From: Treponema sp. UBA4377
GTDB lineage: Bacteria > Spirochaetota > Spirochaetia > Treponematales > Treponemataceae
Assembly (NCBI GenBank): GCA_002391235.1
Contig: DGRX01000020.1
Coordinates: 31,967-95,966 of the forward strand
Reading direction: 5' to 3'
DNA length: 64,000 bases
Part shown: piece after piece, positions 17,021 through 27,600 of the stretch
How positions within the stretch are numbered: the stretch's first letter is position 1
Layout of the letters: the number at the start of each line of letters is the position of its first letter
The notes under the pieces: generated by a model
What the model saw: the letters and a program-made list of their open reading frames with translations, nothing else
Databases searched by the model: none
What the model was told of the DNA's origin: nothing
Made by a program: the position numbers and the translations under genes

Positions 17021-19855
17021 ATGTCTGAAAGTAACTTGATTTTAAGCAGGGCCGATTCTGCGGTAATGTCGCGAGACTACGCGCTTGCAGCCCGCCTTTA
17101 TTCCACCTTGCTAAAAGACAGTCCCAGCGACTTGGAGCTTTTAAAGCGCTTGGGAAACGTTTACATAAAGAGCGGCGAAGACAAGAAGGCGCAAGACATT
17201 TACGAAACGCTTTTGACGCTTGAGCCAAATAATCCCGACTTTCTTTTGACTTTGGGCGGAATCTACCGCCGCATAAAGATGTACGACAAGTCCATCGAGG
17301 TTTTGAACAAGGCTCTAAAAGCCGGCGCCAAGGAAGTCCAGGTTTACTACAACCTTGGCTTCACTTACAAGTTCCAGGAAAATTTCAAGGACGCGATCGA
17401 TTGTTTTGAAACGGTCGTAACGCTGAACCCCAACGACGTTTTGGCTTACAACCACATGGGTTCGATTTACGAAAAGAAAAAGGATTACGACGCGGCGATC
17501 CAAGCCTACCAAATGGGACTTAAGGTTGACCCCAACCATCCAATCTTGCACTTTAACTTGGCGCACACTTACGAGTCTTCGGGCAACATTGACGGCTCGA
17601 TCCGCGAGTACGAGGCCGCCTTGCGTTACAAGCCGGGCTGGAAGGAAGCCTACGTTGAGTACGCGCGCCTTCTTTTTAAGAAGGGAAGAATCAAGGAAGC
17701 CGAGAACGTAACCGAACAAGCGATTAAGGTAAACGGCGACAGCGCGCGCCTCCAGTCATTGATGGGCGACATTTACATGGCTGAGGATTTTTATGAGGGA
17801 GCTGAAGAAAGGTACAAGCTTTCGCTTAAGTCCGATCCAAAAAGAGTAAAGGCCTTGCTGGGCTTGGCCAAGGCTTACGAAGCGCAGGGAAAAAATGCTG
17901 ACGCGGTTGAGGCGATTCAAAAGGCCAAGTCAATTGCCGACGACGACGACAGGGTCACCAAGGATTCTGTTTCAATAAACCTTAGCGCAAAAAAAATGGC
18001 TGCGGCCAACAAAGACCTAAAGGTTTTGATGGACAAGAACCAAGACGATTTGGAAACCCTTGACCTGGCCGGCCAGTACTATATTTGTTCCGACGAAGAG
18101 ACTCGCGCCGACGATTGCTACAAAAAAATCGAAAGCTTCGACCCGGCGTACAAGGCTCACCTTAAGAACGCTTCCAAGCGCTACAGGCAAAAAGGAAAGT
18201 TGGAAAAAGCGCAAAACGTTCTAAAGGAATACATCAGGCAAACCGCTCCCAGCAACGCGACAACTTATGTCGCTCTTGGAAAAATCGAAGAGGATATGGG
18301 AAACCCCAACGAAGCGTTGGCGGCTTACAACCGCGCCTTGGAGTTGGGAAGCGAAAACAAGATGGCAAAAACCGCGTCGTCAAGAATCGCGGCTTCCATC
18401 GGAAAAGAAAACGTTCAGACTGACGTTGACCTTGGCTTGGACGAGGACTTGAACGCGGGCTTTGACGAAACCGACAGCGTTCAAATTGACATGGGCCAGG
18501 AAGAGAATATCGTCGAAGAAAGCGCGGAAGAGGAAAACGAGTTGACTACCGACGACTTTGACTTTGACGCTTTTGGAAAGTCTCCGCTTTTGGACGACGA
18601 GCCGGAAATCGATTTTGGCGACATCGCCGACACGACAGACAAAGAGGAAGCGGAAGACGAAAAAGCCAACGACATGGACCTTTTGGGCGACGAGTCGACA
18701 TTAAAGGATAAGCCTGAGGAAGAAGAGGAAAAGCCCTTTGACTTTGACTCGGCGCTTCCTGAGGACATGGCTTCTGGAGAGGCTTCCGCTCCAACCGAAA
18801 AAGAGGAGCCGGCCTATAATTCTGAGCCCGCATACGAGCCTCCGTATGAACCGCAGCCTCAGCCCCAGCGCTACGAACCGCCGCGCGACTACCCTCCGCA
18901 AAACTACGCGCCTGATCCGCGCGCCGACGAACGCCTGCGCGAATTGGAAAACGCAAACCGCGACTTGATGAACAAAATGGCGCAAATCGAAGACAACGCC
19001 AAAAAGGCCAGCGACTCCGCCGAAAAAGCTTGGTACGCCGCGCAAAAGGCCGCCGACAACGCGCAGGCTATAGAGCAAAGCCAAGACGAGTTGAACGAAA
19101 AGATGGCGCTGATGGCCGAAGAAGCTGCGAAGAAAGCCGCCGAAGCGCTTGAGGAATACAAGGCCGAAAAAGAAGCCGAAAAAGAGGCGGAAGATGTTCC
19201 AAAAGATCCGCAAGAATCGGAAGAGCCTCAGGAGTCCGCGGAAGACGACGGCCTTGACGATTTGTTTGACGATATTCTTGGAACGACTGTTCCCGGCGAA
19301 GAGGAAGCGGAAGAAGATGCCGGCGAAGACGCGGCGGACAAGTTTTCTGACGATGATGAGTCTTTTGTGGACGCGCCAGCTTCCGAGCCTGTTGTCGAGG
19401 AAGAGCCTGAGCCGGAGCCGCCGACCTTTGACAGCGCCGTGCAAAAGGCCACCCAAATGATTCCCGCGATTGAGAACATCCTTAAAAAGGACGGCTCCGA
19501 CCGCGATTATTCGGCCGAGATAAAGCTTTTCAAAACCTTGCGCTCCCTTAGCGAATCCCTTCCCGAAAGCGAAAGGAAGGAATTCTTGCAAAGCCGCACG
19601 CGAGTCACTTTGGACTACTTGATTTCAAAGCTGGAAGGTAGGCCCGGCCTCTTAAAGACTTCGCACGCATTGAGAAAGAGCGGCGCGCTGTCTGACTACG
19701 TTAAAGAGGAAGACGTGTCGGCCGACTATTCCCAGGACGAGCTTGCGCGCATCGTTGTCACCGACATGAAGGCCTTGGCCGGCTTCTTGGAAGAGGACGA
19801 CTTGGTTGTCGCCTTGAACAAACTGGCCGACAATTTCTTGGGCAGCCAAGAATAG
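17021..19855 (+). CDS. Large TPR protein with acidic and coiled-coil C-terminal half
   Basis: This 944-residue cytoplasmic protein starts with about twelve tetratricopeptide repeats (roughly residues 10-460; for example the GNVYIKSGEDKKAQDIYE and NLGFTYKFQENFKDAID units). A low-complexity Asp/Glu-rich linker (about 470-600), a Pro/Tyr-rich stretch, an Ala-rich coiled coil (about 635-710) and a second acidic stretch follow. A folded C-terminal domain (about 800-944) ends the protein. TPR arrays bind partner proteins; the layout suggests a scaffold. No signal peptide is seen. The upstream RBS (AAGGAGA) overlaps the end of the LamG/FN3 gene. The biased composition explains several long but false antisense ORFs. 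Confidence 0.8.
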   Translation: MSESNLILSRADSAVMSRDYALAARLYSTLLKDSPSDLELLKRLGNVYIKSGEDKKAQDIYETLLTLEPNNPDFLLTLGGIYRRIKMYDKSIEVLNKALKAGAKEVQVYYNLGFTYKFQENFKDAIDCFETVVTLNPNDVLAYNHMGSIYEKKKDYDAAIQAYQMGLKVDPNHPILHFNLAHTYESSGNIDGSIREYEAALRYKPGWKEAYVEYARLLFKKGRIKEAENVTEQAIKVNGDSARLQSLMGDIYMAEDFYEGAEERYKLSLKSDPKRVKALLGLAKAYEAQGKNADAVEAIQKAKSIADDDDRVTKDSVSINLSAKKMAAANKDLKVLMDKNQDDLETLDLAGQYYICSDEETRADDCYKKIESFDPAYKAHLKNASKRYRQKGKLEKAQNVLKEYIRQTAPSNATTYVALGKIEEDMGNPNEALAAYNRALELGSENKMAKTASSRIAASIGKENVQTDVDLGLDEDLNAGFDETDSVQIDMGQEENIVEESAEEENELTTDDFDFDAFGKSPLLDDEPEIDFGDIADTTDKEEAEDEKANDMDLLGDESTLKDKPEEEEEKPFDFDSALPEDMASGEASAPTEKEEPAYNSEPAYEPPYEPQPQPQRYEPPRDYPPQNYAPDPRADERLRELENANRDLMNKMAQIEDNAKKASDSAEKAWYAAQKAADNAQAIEQSQDELNEKMALMAEEAAKKAAEALEEYKAEKEAEKEAEDVPKDPQESEEPQESAEDDGLDDLFDDILGTTVPGEEEAEEDAGEDAADKFSDDDESFVDAPASEPVVEEEPEPEPPTFDSAVQKATQMIPAIENILKKDGSDRDYSAEIKLFKTLRSLSESLPESERKEFLQSRTRVTLDYLISKLEGRPGLLKTSHALRKSGALSDYVKEEDVSADYSQDELARIVVTDMKALAGFLEEDDLVVALNKLADNFLGSQE

Positions 19856-19884
19856 AGGCGCGGCCAAGATTAAATTGAACACAA

Positions 19885-19935
19885 TTTACTTGCATTATTT
19901 TTAATTTTATGCTATGCTAAAAAAATGCAAGTAAA
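19885..19935 (+). promoter_or_regulatory. OhrR promoter enclosed by a 12-bp inverted repeat
   Basis: TTGCAT (19890-19895), 17 bases and TATGCT (19913-19918) lie six bases before the ATG at 19925. A perfect inverted repeat, TTTACTTGCATT (19885-19896) and AATGCAAGTAAA (19924-19935), covers the -35 on one side and the start codon on the other. This is a good candidate for the autoregulatory operator of the encoded MarR-type repressor. Confidence 0.7.
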
Positions 19936-20383
19936 TAAGAACGACCCGGAGCTTTTGCGCCTTGACAAGCAGCTTTGCTTTGCCTTGTACGCTTGCTCGC
20001 GCGAAATCATAAAAGCCTACAAGCCGATTCTTGATCCCTTGGACTTGACTTACACAGAGTATGTCGTTTTGATGGCCCTTTGGGAAAAGGACAAGGTTCC
20101 CGTAAAAGAATTGGGCCAGAAAATTTTCTTGGATTCAGGAACGTTGACTCCGCTTTTAAAAAAGATGGCGGAAAAATCTTTGGTGGTCCGCGAGCGAAGC
20201 CCCAGCGACGAGCGCAGCGTAATCATCAGCCTCACTTCAAAAGGGAAAAGCTTAGAAAAAAAGTGCCGCGAAAATCCCGACAAGTTGATATGCGAAGCCA
20301 AGCTTGATCAAGTTGACGGCGACGCGCTTATGAAAAACCTTCACAAAATGCTTGAAAATTTTAGAGACGGCGAGCAGTCTTAG
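19925..20383 (+). CDS. ohrR: OhrR-like MarR-family peroxide-sensing repressor
   Basis: The 152-residue protein matches the OhrR branch of MarR regulators. The N-terminal QLCFALYACSREIIKAY places a cysteine (C18) at the position of the peroxide-sensing Cys of Bacillus OhrR. The winged helix (VKELGQKIFLDSGTLTPLLKKM, then RERSPSDERSV in the wing) follows. OhrR represses organic-hydroperoxide resistance genes until the Cys is oxidised. No ohr gene adjoins it here, so its target is elsewhere or it acts mainly on itself. The only possible ATG sits six bases after the -10, so the message should be leaderless. Its end overlaps the convergent aroA by 4 bases. Confidence 0.83.
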   Translation: MQVNKNDPELLRLDKQLCFALYACSREIIKAYKPILDPLDLTYTEYVVLMALWEKDKVPVKELGQKIFLDSGTLTPLLKKMAEKSLVVRERSPSDERSVIISLTSKGKSLEKKCRENPDKLICEAKLDQVDGDALMKNLHKMLENFRDGEQS

Positions 20384-21702
20384 GCTTCCGTAAAGCCGCA
20401 GCCCAAGCCGTTCATCAATTCGTAAAAGCGCGGGAACGATACGCTCGCGCATTCCGCTCCGACAATTTCAATCTTTTCACCGGCAGGAAGCGCAAGTCCA
20501 AGGCAGGCCGCCGCCATCGCGATTCGGTGGTCGTCGTGGCTTTGAATTTGCGCGCCATGCAATTTTTGGCCGCCGTAAATCGCAAGCCAGTCCGGGCCTT
20601 CCTCAACTTTGGCGCCGGTTTTTTCCATTTCCGCTTTAAGCGTTGAGATGCGGTCGGTTTCCTTGCGGCGGCAAACGGCGGCGTCTTCGATAACCGTCTT
20701 TCCTTCGATAAAGCAGGCGGCCACGGCAAGCGCGCAAATCGCGTCAGGAAAGCCCGAAATCGGAACGCGCAATGTTTGGCCGGGAAGATTGAGCGCGCTT
20801 AGGGGCTTTCCGCCGGTAACGGTAAGAGTGGCCGCCGCCTTGTCGCAAACGATGTCGGCGCCGACCGAGCGCAAGACGCCGACGATTTTGTCGTCGCCCT
20901 GGCTTCCCGAAAAGTCAACGTTTTGAATCGTTATTTTGCTGTCCGTCAAGAGCGCGGCGATTAGCGGAAAGGCCACGCCTTCCCAATCGCTGGGAATTGC
21001 AAAGTCCTTGGCCTTAAGCTGGGCGGGCGGCGTTACGGAAATTGTTTTAAAGTCGTCCGACATTTGGACGCGAGCGCCAAATTCTTCAAGCCACAATTTT
21101 GTCATCGTGAGGTAGGGCGTTTCTTTTGGGTCGGACAATTCGATTTTTAAGCCGCCCGGCAAGCGCAGCGCGGCCAGCATCATTCCGGTTATGTATTGGC
21201 TTGAAATCGAGCCTTCGGTGCGGACGACGTTTTTTCCGTCGGCTTTTCCGCGGACGATTAGCGGGCAGGTCGTGGTTCCGGGAACGGCGAGCCAAGCGTC
21301 GGCTCCCATTTGCTTTATCACGTCGGCCACGTGATGGACGGGCCTTTTTCGGATGCTTGCGTCTCCGGTAAATACGGACGTTCCTTCAAAGGTGGAACAA
21401 ATCGGCGACAAAAAGTAGAGGAGGGAGCCGGAGTTTCCAACGTTCACCACGTCGGTCGGAAGGTGGATGTCCTTTCCCGCGCCGCTCACAGTCCAAACCG
21501 AGCCGTCGCCAAAATCCACGCCCGCTCCCAAAAGCGGAATCGCGCCCGCCGCGCTGAGGCAGTCCGCGCTTTGAAGCGGATTTGAAATCTTTGACTTGCC
21601 TTCCGCCAGCGCGGAAAGAATAAGGGCGCGAATTGTGTGGCTCTTTGAGCCCGGCACCGTGATGGCGCCCGAAAGTTTATGCGGCGTGGATATTATGTTC
21701 AT
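20380..21702 (-). CDS. aroA: 3-phosphoshikimate 1-carboxyvinyltransferase (EPSP synthase)
   Basis: AroA (440 residues) joins phosphoenolpyruvate to shikimate-3-phosphate in aromatic amino acid synthesis. Motifs: VPGSKSHTIRALI near 17-29, NVGNSGSLLYFLSP near 86-99, the arginine-bearing FTGDASIRKRPV near 111-122 and CRRKETDRISTLK, with SHDDHRIAMA near the end. The GNSGS form (instead of GNAGT) is less common but keeps the phosphate loop. aroC lies far away at 39537, so the pathway genes are dispersed. The start follows a TAGAAT -10 by six bases and has no RBS. Confidence 0.94.
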   Translation of the reverse strand: MNIISTPHKLSGAITVPGSKSHTIRALILSALAEGKSKISNPLQSADCLSAAGAIPLLGAGVDFGDGSVWTVSGAGKDIHLPTDVVNVGNSGSLLYFLSPICSTFEGTSVFTGDASIRKRPVHHVADVIKQMGADAWLAVPGTTTCPLIVRGKADGKNVVRTEGSISSQYITGMMLAALRLPGGLKIELSDPKETPYLTMTKLWLEEFGARVQMSDDFKTISVTPPAQLKAKDFAIPSDWEGVAFPLIAALLTDSKITIQNVDFSGSQGDDKIVGVLRSVGADIVCDKAAATLTVTGGKPLSALNLPGQTLRVPISGFPDAICALAVAACFIEGKTVIEDAAVCRRKETDRISTLKAEMEKTGAKVEEGPDWLAIYGGQKLHGAQIQSHDDHRIAMAAACLGLALPAGEKIEIVGAECASVSFPRFYELMNGLGCGFTEA

Positions 21703-21708
21703 GGAGCT

Positions 21709-21737
21709 ATTCTAACGGAAAAAAAGCGCTTTTGCTA
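21709..21737 (-). promoter_or_regulatory. Leaderless-type promoter of aroA overlapping the XRE terminator
   Basis: On the minus strand TAGAAT (21714-21709) ends six bases before the aroA ATG; the -35 (TAGCAA, 21737-21732) is weak. The same stretch contains an A-rich/T-rich hairpin (GCG arms flanked by A and T runs, about 21721-21754) that looks like the terminator of the XRE gene upstream. Confidence 0.5.
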
Positions 21738-21749
21738 GTGGCCGCTTTT

Positions 21750-22076
21750 TTATTTTTCGCCCAAAAAGCGCTCAAGGGTGTCCAGTAGGTCAGAGACATT
21801 TGCCCGCACTTGCTTCATGAGGGAACGGGTTTGAAGGCTGTTGTAGTTGACGGATTTTCCCAAAGGCAAGAGTAGTTCGAAGGGTTCGACTTCGAGGGCG
21901 TTGGACAAGGCCAAGAGAGTGTCGTATTTTCCCCAACGGCGTCCGCTTTCTATGTCGCTCAAAAACTTTTCGCTAAGGCCGGCTTTTTCCGCAAGCTCGC
22001 GCTGTTTTAATCCGCGCTCCTTTCTTTTTTCCTTTATGTTTGAAGTGTAAACTAAATTTAATTCTTCAAGCGTCAT
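21750..22076 (-). CDS. XRE-family transcriptional regulator
   Basis: The 108-residue protein carries a Cro/C1 helix-turn-helix at about 12-68 (RKERGLKQRELAEKAGLSEKFLSDIESGRRWG). The typical post-HTH segment ALEVEPFELLLP follows, then a helical tail of about 35 residues. The ATG at 22076 follows a CATAAT -10 element by six bases with a TTTAGA -35 at 17 bases, another leaderless arrangement. It is divergent from the surface lipoprotein genes at 22236 and could control them, but no shared operator stands out. Confidence 0.85.
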   Translation of the reverse strand: MTLEELNLVYTSNIKEKRKERGLKQRELAEKAGLSEKFLSDIESGRRWGKYDTLLALSNALEVEPFELLLPLGKSVNYNSLQTRSLMKQVRANVSDLLDTLERFLGEK

Positions 22077-22153
22077 GGAACCATTATGCGGCGCTTTTTT
22101 ATTATTCTAAACAGTCAAAATGCCGTAAAAACCGTTGTTTTGCTATAAATTTA

Positions 22154-22210
22154 TTGATAAAAGCGGAATTTAGCGCTATAATTATGGATATTTTCCGTCA
22201 AAATGACGGA
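22154..22210 (+). promoter_or_regulatory. Promoter and 5'-leader hairpin of the first surface lipoprotein
   Basis: TTGATA (22154-22159), 17 bases and TATAAT (22177-22182) form a consensus promoter. About ten bases after the predicted start site lies a perfect hairpin, TCCGTCA-aaa-TGACGGA (22194-22210). It may stabilise the mRNA 5' end or be a protein site; its GTCA-N3-TGAC core also occurs twice upstream of the sigma factor gene. Confidence 0.6.
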
Positions 22211-22235
22211 GTTTTAACGCGGGAGACAGAATTTT

Positions 22236-24632
22236 ATGAAAAAACTTTTCCTTTTGTTTGCGGCTTTTTTCTTTGCGGTGTGCATTTTTTCTTGCTCTAA
22301 CTCTGCTGGCGGAGGAGGCGACGCTCCTACAGTAACTACGCCAACGGACAATCCAACAACGCCAAGCGGCGGCGAAAGCCAGCCGGATTCCGGCGGCGGA
22401 ACGCAAACAACTCCCACAACCCCAACACCAACGCCTCCAGCGGAATGGAACGTCACATACGTCATAACGAACGGCTCCGACGATATGACAAGCGAATCGC
22501 GGACGAGCGGAAAATATACCGCCCAAAGCGAATTGACGATTCCGCAAAAAGACAGCTTCCAATTCAAGGGCTGGTATTCCGACCAAGCGCAAACGCAAGC
22601 GGTCACCAGCTTTGCGGGGCTTAGCGGCGACGTTGTTTTGTACGGCCACTGGGCTGGAACGCTTTACACGGTCGTGATTGAAGGAATAGACGGCGCGACA
22701 TTGGCGGAAGGTTCGCTTGCGGTTACGGGATTCAGCACGGAAGACGCGACGCTTTCTTTGCCCGCTTACACAAAGCGCTTTTACGATTTTGCAGGCTTGT
22801 ATTTGGACAGCGAGTTCAACGGAACTGCCGTAACGCAGATTGACAAAGACAGCGCCGAGGCTGGAGCCACACTGACCTTGTACGCAAAGTGGACGGAAAA
22901 AATTTACACGGTAAATTACGATTTGCTTTTTGATAGCGGCGTGACAAATCCGAATACTGCTACAAGCGTGTCTGCATCAACCGGAGGCGCGTTGGCCTCT
23001 CCGATTTATACAGACAGCAATTTTGTTTTTGCGGGCTGGTTTGCGGATTATAGCGGAGGAACATATTCTAATCAAGTTACAGAACTTCCTGTTGATGGTG
23101 TTGCCGGGGATGATAATTCAATAACCCTTCATGCTAAATGGACGCATGCCACGCCGTGGACACCAAGCGGAGCTACTGTGCGGGTGACTACAATGCAATC
23201 GGTGGCGAATGACATTGCGGCGCTTACGTTGGAAGGAGAAGAATTTTATTTGCTTGTCACTGATACAAGCATAAATCGTTGGCAGAATGGATCTGTAAAC
23301 GCCGCTCTGAAGGCCAATATTACAACAGATTTCTATTTTGACTTTAGCGCCGCGACAACTCTGTTTGAGTTGACAGGTAGCTTCTTTAATAGATGCGAGA
23401 ATTTTACCGGCATAACGCTCCCTGATTCATTTAACAGTTCGGACTATGGGTTTATTGGTACAAAATTAAAAGTTATAAAACTGCCGGATCAAGTTACACG
23501 AATACCTTATAGTGCTTTTGAAAATTGTGCCGAACTTGAAACAGTTTATCTTTCAAAGAATCTTGTAAGAATTCTTTCAGCAGCATTTAGGAATTGTCTC
23601 AATATAAAAGAAATTTACTATAATTCTACATATGAAGATTTGAAAAATGTAAATATGGATTCTAAACCTACTCAGTATGGAGGAGCTCTTTATGTTTTGG
23701 AACAAGAAGAATGGAAACGAGTTTATGTTATAACATATGAATTGAATTCTGGCAAATGGACAACTGGCTACAAAGCCCAAGAACTTTTCATAGAATCTGA
23801 AAATATTATTTTGCCGACAGCTGAAAATATTTATAGAGATGGTTATGATTTTGACGGTTGGTATGACAACAATCGATATACAGGCACTGCTTATACAGAG
23901 GTACCTGTTGGAACAACGAATAATGGAAAGTATTGGGCAAAATGGGTGCCTAGAAATGACACGCCGTATAAGGTTTTGCACTATCAGGAAAATCCTAACG
24001 ATTCAAACTACACTCTCTATGAAACTGAAAATTTAACGGGGGCAACAGCGTCTTATGTTACGCCGACTTCAAAAGATTATCCAGGTTTTACGGCAGAACC
24101 TGTCAGTCGCCAATATATCAATGGAAATGGCAGCACAGAGATGAAAATCTACTACAAGCGCAAAACCGTGACTCTAACTCTAGATCTTGCGGGCGGCACT
24201 TTGGATGGTCAAACTGGAACACTTGAGAAAACTGGAAAAAACAGCGCTTTCGTTCCAACTCTCTCCAATCCGCAAAGAGCAAACTATACCTTTATGGGCT
24301 GGAATACACACGGCGGCGCGCTGCCTTCTGTTTACGAGGAAGACGCGACCTACACCGCCGTGTGGCTTTTGAACGAAGTTCGCGGCATAGATATTTCGGT
24401 TGACCCGCTTTCGGACATAAACGTGACTAAATCGCAAAGCGGCAACATTGTTACGTTCACAGCTGAAGAATGCGATTCATACAGTTGGACGCTGGACGGC
24501 GCGGCAAAAGGCTCCGCGCGGACTTGCTCAATCGACACGTCAAGTTTGTTAAAAGGAACATACACGCTGACGCTGGAAGCAAAGAAAGGCGGCAAATGGT
24601 TCTCGTATACCGCCCAAATCAAGGTTAACTAA
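22236..24632 (+). CDS. Surface lipoprotein with InlB B-type repeats and LRR_5 segment
   Basis: The 798-residue product has a lipoprotein signal with lipobox cysteine at about C20 (CIFSCSNS), then a Gly/Thr/Pro-rich linker (about 22-68). Several Listeria-Bacteroides (InlB B-type) repeats follow, recognised by F-x-G-W-(Y/F) followed by LY-A-K-W-type ends (near 68-140, 144-220, 224-302, 500-570 and 640-705). A short BspA-type LRR stretch (about 400-470, IPYSAFENCAELETVYLS) sits in the middle, and the tail has an Ig-like pattern. Such proteins act as adhesins in host-associated bacteria. GGGAGA precedes the ATG. It is 11 bases upstream of the next lipoprotein gene. Composition turns AT-rich at about 22950-24150 only. 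Confidence 0.8.
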   Translation: MKKLFLLFAAFFFAVCIFSCSNSAGGGGDAPTVTTPTDNPTTPSGGESQPDSGGGTQTTPTTPTPTPPAEWNVTYVITNGSDDMTSESRTSGKYTAQSELTIPQKDSFQFKGWYSDQAQTQAVTSFAGLSGDVVLYGHWAGTLYTVVIEGIDGATLAEGSLAVTGFSTEDATLSLPAYTKRFYDFAGLYLDSEFNGTAVTQIDKDSAEAGATLTLYAKWTEKIYTVNYDLLFDSGVTNPNTATSVSASTGGALASPIYTDSNFVFAGWFADYSGGTYSNQVTELPVDGVAGDDNSITLHAKWTHATPWTPSGATVRVTTMQSVANDIAALTLEGEEFYLLVTDTSINRWQNGSVNAALKANITTDFYFDFSAATTLFELTGSFFNRCENFTGITLPDSFNSSDYGFIGTKLKVIKLPDQVTRIPYSAFENCAELETVYLSKNLVRILSAAFRNCLNIKEIYYNSTYEDLKNVNMDSKPTQYGGALYVLEQEEWKRVYVITYELNSGKWTTGYKAQELFIESENIILPTAENIYRDGYDFDGWYDNNRYTGTAYTEVPVGTTNNGKYWAKWVPRNDTPYKVLHYQENPNDSNYTLYETENLTGATASYVTPTSKDYPGFTAEPVSRQYINGNGSTEMKIYYKRKTVTLTLDLAGGTLDGQTGTLEKTGKNSAFVPTLSNPQRANYTFMGWNTHGGALPSVYEEDATYTAVWLLNEVRGIDISVDPLSDINVTKSQSGNIVTFTAEECDSYSWTLDGAAKGSARTCSIDTSSLLKGTYTLTLEAKKGGKWFSYTAQIKVN

Positions 24633-24643
24633 GGAGATGCAAT

Positions 24644-27600
24644 ATGACTAGGATGACAAAGGTTATTACAACTGTAACGACTGCGTTTTTTGCGCTTGGA
24701 CTTTTTTCTTGTTCAAACTTTCAGGATAGCGGTGCGATTGCGGTGCCGTTTGTAGCGCCGACTTTTGATGCAAATGCCGCATATTTAACGCTGAGTTTGG
24801 ACGATGCTTCTGTATCAAAGACTCTTTTGCCCGATGTTCAAAGCGCGGTTTTTGAAAGTCTTGTTCTAAAAGGAACAAAACAAGGGGGGGCTCAAAGAAC
24901 GCTTGGCTCTTGGGCAAGTGCCGCCGCAATGCAAAGCGCGTCCATTCCGCTTGAACTTGGAACATGGACGTTCAATCTTAGCGCTGCAAGCGGCGGAAGT
25001 TCTTTTAGCGGAACTTTGCAAAAAGAAATCGTTAGCGGGCAAAACTCGCTTTTATTCAGCCTTGCGCTTGACGATATTGGCGGCGGCCCTGGTTCCTTTA
25101 GCCTTGCGCTTTCTTTTGACGGAGCGGCAAACGCTCAAAATGTTTCCCGCGTAGTCGCCTCGCTGGAAAATATGGACAAGACAATCGTAAGCGGTTATGA
25201 GCCAAAAAATCTTGCGATTTCAAACAACGCGGTTACCTTTAGCGGCTCACAAATCACGGCGGGAACATACAGGGCTAAGATAAAGTTTTACGCAAGCGTC
25301 AATGGGGTCGATACGGAAATCGCCTCTTGGAGCGAACTTGTTCAAATCGCAAGCGGCTTTGACTCTTCCGCCAGTCGGACGATAGAAAGTTTTGACGAGC
25401 TTTACACAATCACCTACGAATTGAACGGCGGCTCTTTTGCCCCTGGCACTGTCGCGCCGGAAACGTTTACACGAAGAAGCGCGGCGATAGCGTTGCCGCA
25501 AAGTGTTGCGCGGGATTATTACACATTCAGCGGTTGGCATACAGATTCAACTTGTTCGGCAGAAAGCAAAATTACAGCGATAGGAAATGGCGATGAAAAT
25601 GTAACGCTTTACGCAAAGTGGACGGCGAAAAAATATACAATTACATACAATTTTGTTCATAAACTAATTAAGTCAACTTACACTGTGGAAGATGATGTAA
25701 GTCTTGTGGAGCCTTCTGAAGAAGATATTTCATTTATAGAATGGTGGTTTGAAGATGCGGAATGCGCGATGCAAACTATAACAGGTTGGAAGGCAGGAGA
25801 ACGTCATTCTGACATTAATCTTTATGCAAAATATAATGTTTCCGCAACCGGTGATAGTAATAATATAGTTGCGAAAATAAAAAATATGACAAAAAGCGGT
25901 ACTGTAAAAGCTACTGGAATTTTTTCAGCGGATGTGATTCGCAAAATTAATGCGGCTCTTAAAGAACTGCATTCGTCAAAGCCTGATATTCTTGTTACTT
26001 TGGATTTGTCAGAGGTTCAAGGCCTCTCTGGTTTGGAAGAGGCGTCATCGTTAAATAATTATTGTTCATTTTATGAATGCGTAAATTTAAAACAAGTTAT
26101 TTTGCCTTCTGGGGAATTCTCTATTGGCGCTAACGCTTTTAAGGGATGCGTTGGATTAAAGAATGTAACTGTTCCTGACAGTGTAAAATCTATAGGGGAG
26201 GGTGCCTTCAGCGGCTGCTCATCTCTTGAGAAAATTACGCTTCCATTTGTTGGCAAGTATGCAGCTGATGAAGTTAAGTCATGTGAGGAATGGCTATTTG
26301 GCTATATTTTTGGAAAAAATTCATATGATGGCGGAACGGCGACGAAGCAAAAATATGAAGTATACTCCCCTACCGGCGGACATGTCTGGTATGAAGAGGA
26401 ACCCACTTTTTACATTCCAGCTTCTCTGAAAAAGGTTGTGCTGACAAGCAATGCGATTATCCCACGATATGCCTTCTATAACTGTAAAGAAATTACGGAA
26501 GTGGTTATTCCTGAAACCACAACAAAAATAGGTCATTACGCTTTTAATTATTGCTTAAGTCTTGACAACATAAATATTCCAGACAGTGTGGAAGTAATAG
26601 AAGGTGAAGCATTTTATCATACAAATGCAGTCAATATAAAAATAGGAAAAATCGCGGAGAAAGGTGTCAGTTTGTCCGGTTTGTTCAGTGGAAATGTGAC
26701 GAAAAATGTATCTTTTTCTGAGGGTGTAACGAAAATTGGCGACGGCCTGTTTAAGAATTCTGAAGCGCCATTGAATATACAGTTTTCAAGCAACATAACA
26801 TCAATCGGAAACCATGCTTTTGAGAATGCCTCTGGTCTCACAGATTTTGTAATTCCTAATAGCATTGAAAGTATAGGCGAGTATATTTTCTCTGGTTGTT
26901 CAAATCTTAAATCTGTAACATTCCCTAGCGGCATTACGGAGATTCCTTCACATGCCTTTTCGGGGTGCTCAAGTCTTGAAACTATGACAATTCCTGATAG
27001 CATTACAAGTCTTGGCGACTATATTTTTTCTGATTGCGCAAACCTAAAATCTGTTACATTTCCAAATGGCATTACAGAAATTCCAAATGGAACTTTTTCT
27101 GGTTGCGCGAATTTTAAAACTATAATAATTCCTAGTGGTCTTACGAGTATTGGTAACTATGCCTTTTCTGGTTGTACAGCTCTTAAATACGATTCTTTGC
27201 CGAGTTTTGACAATGTTACAAAAATTGGTTGGTGTGCTTTTGAAAACTGCGCAAGCCTTTGGCGTATTAACATTCCCTATGGTCTTAAATATATTCCAAG
27301 TGGATTTTGTAAAGGATGTTCCAAACTTTCATATATATATTGGTCAAAGGCAAATGATATCGAATCAATTGGCGAAAGCGCTTTTGAAAATTGTACGGCG
27401 CTCGAATTTTCTTTGACTTTTCCTGTATCATTAAAAAAAATTGGCAAAAAAGCGTTCCAAGGTTGTACTAGTCTGACAACCTTAAAATTTGATACGGAGA
27501 TAAATGCTATTGAAGCCTGTGCTTTTAATGGTTGTTCAAGTCTAAAATCAGCCGAATTCAAGGATACGACAAGCCTATGGTATTGGAAAGACGAAGAGGG

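Noticed and set aside
18701..19591. Long antisense ORF of 296 codons within the TPR gene
   Set aside because: It mirrors the acidic low-complexity coding strand; the product is Phe/Leu/Arg-rich junk with no RBS or family motif.
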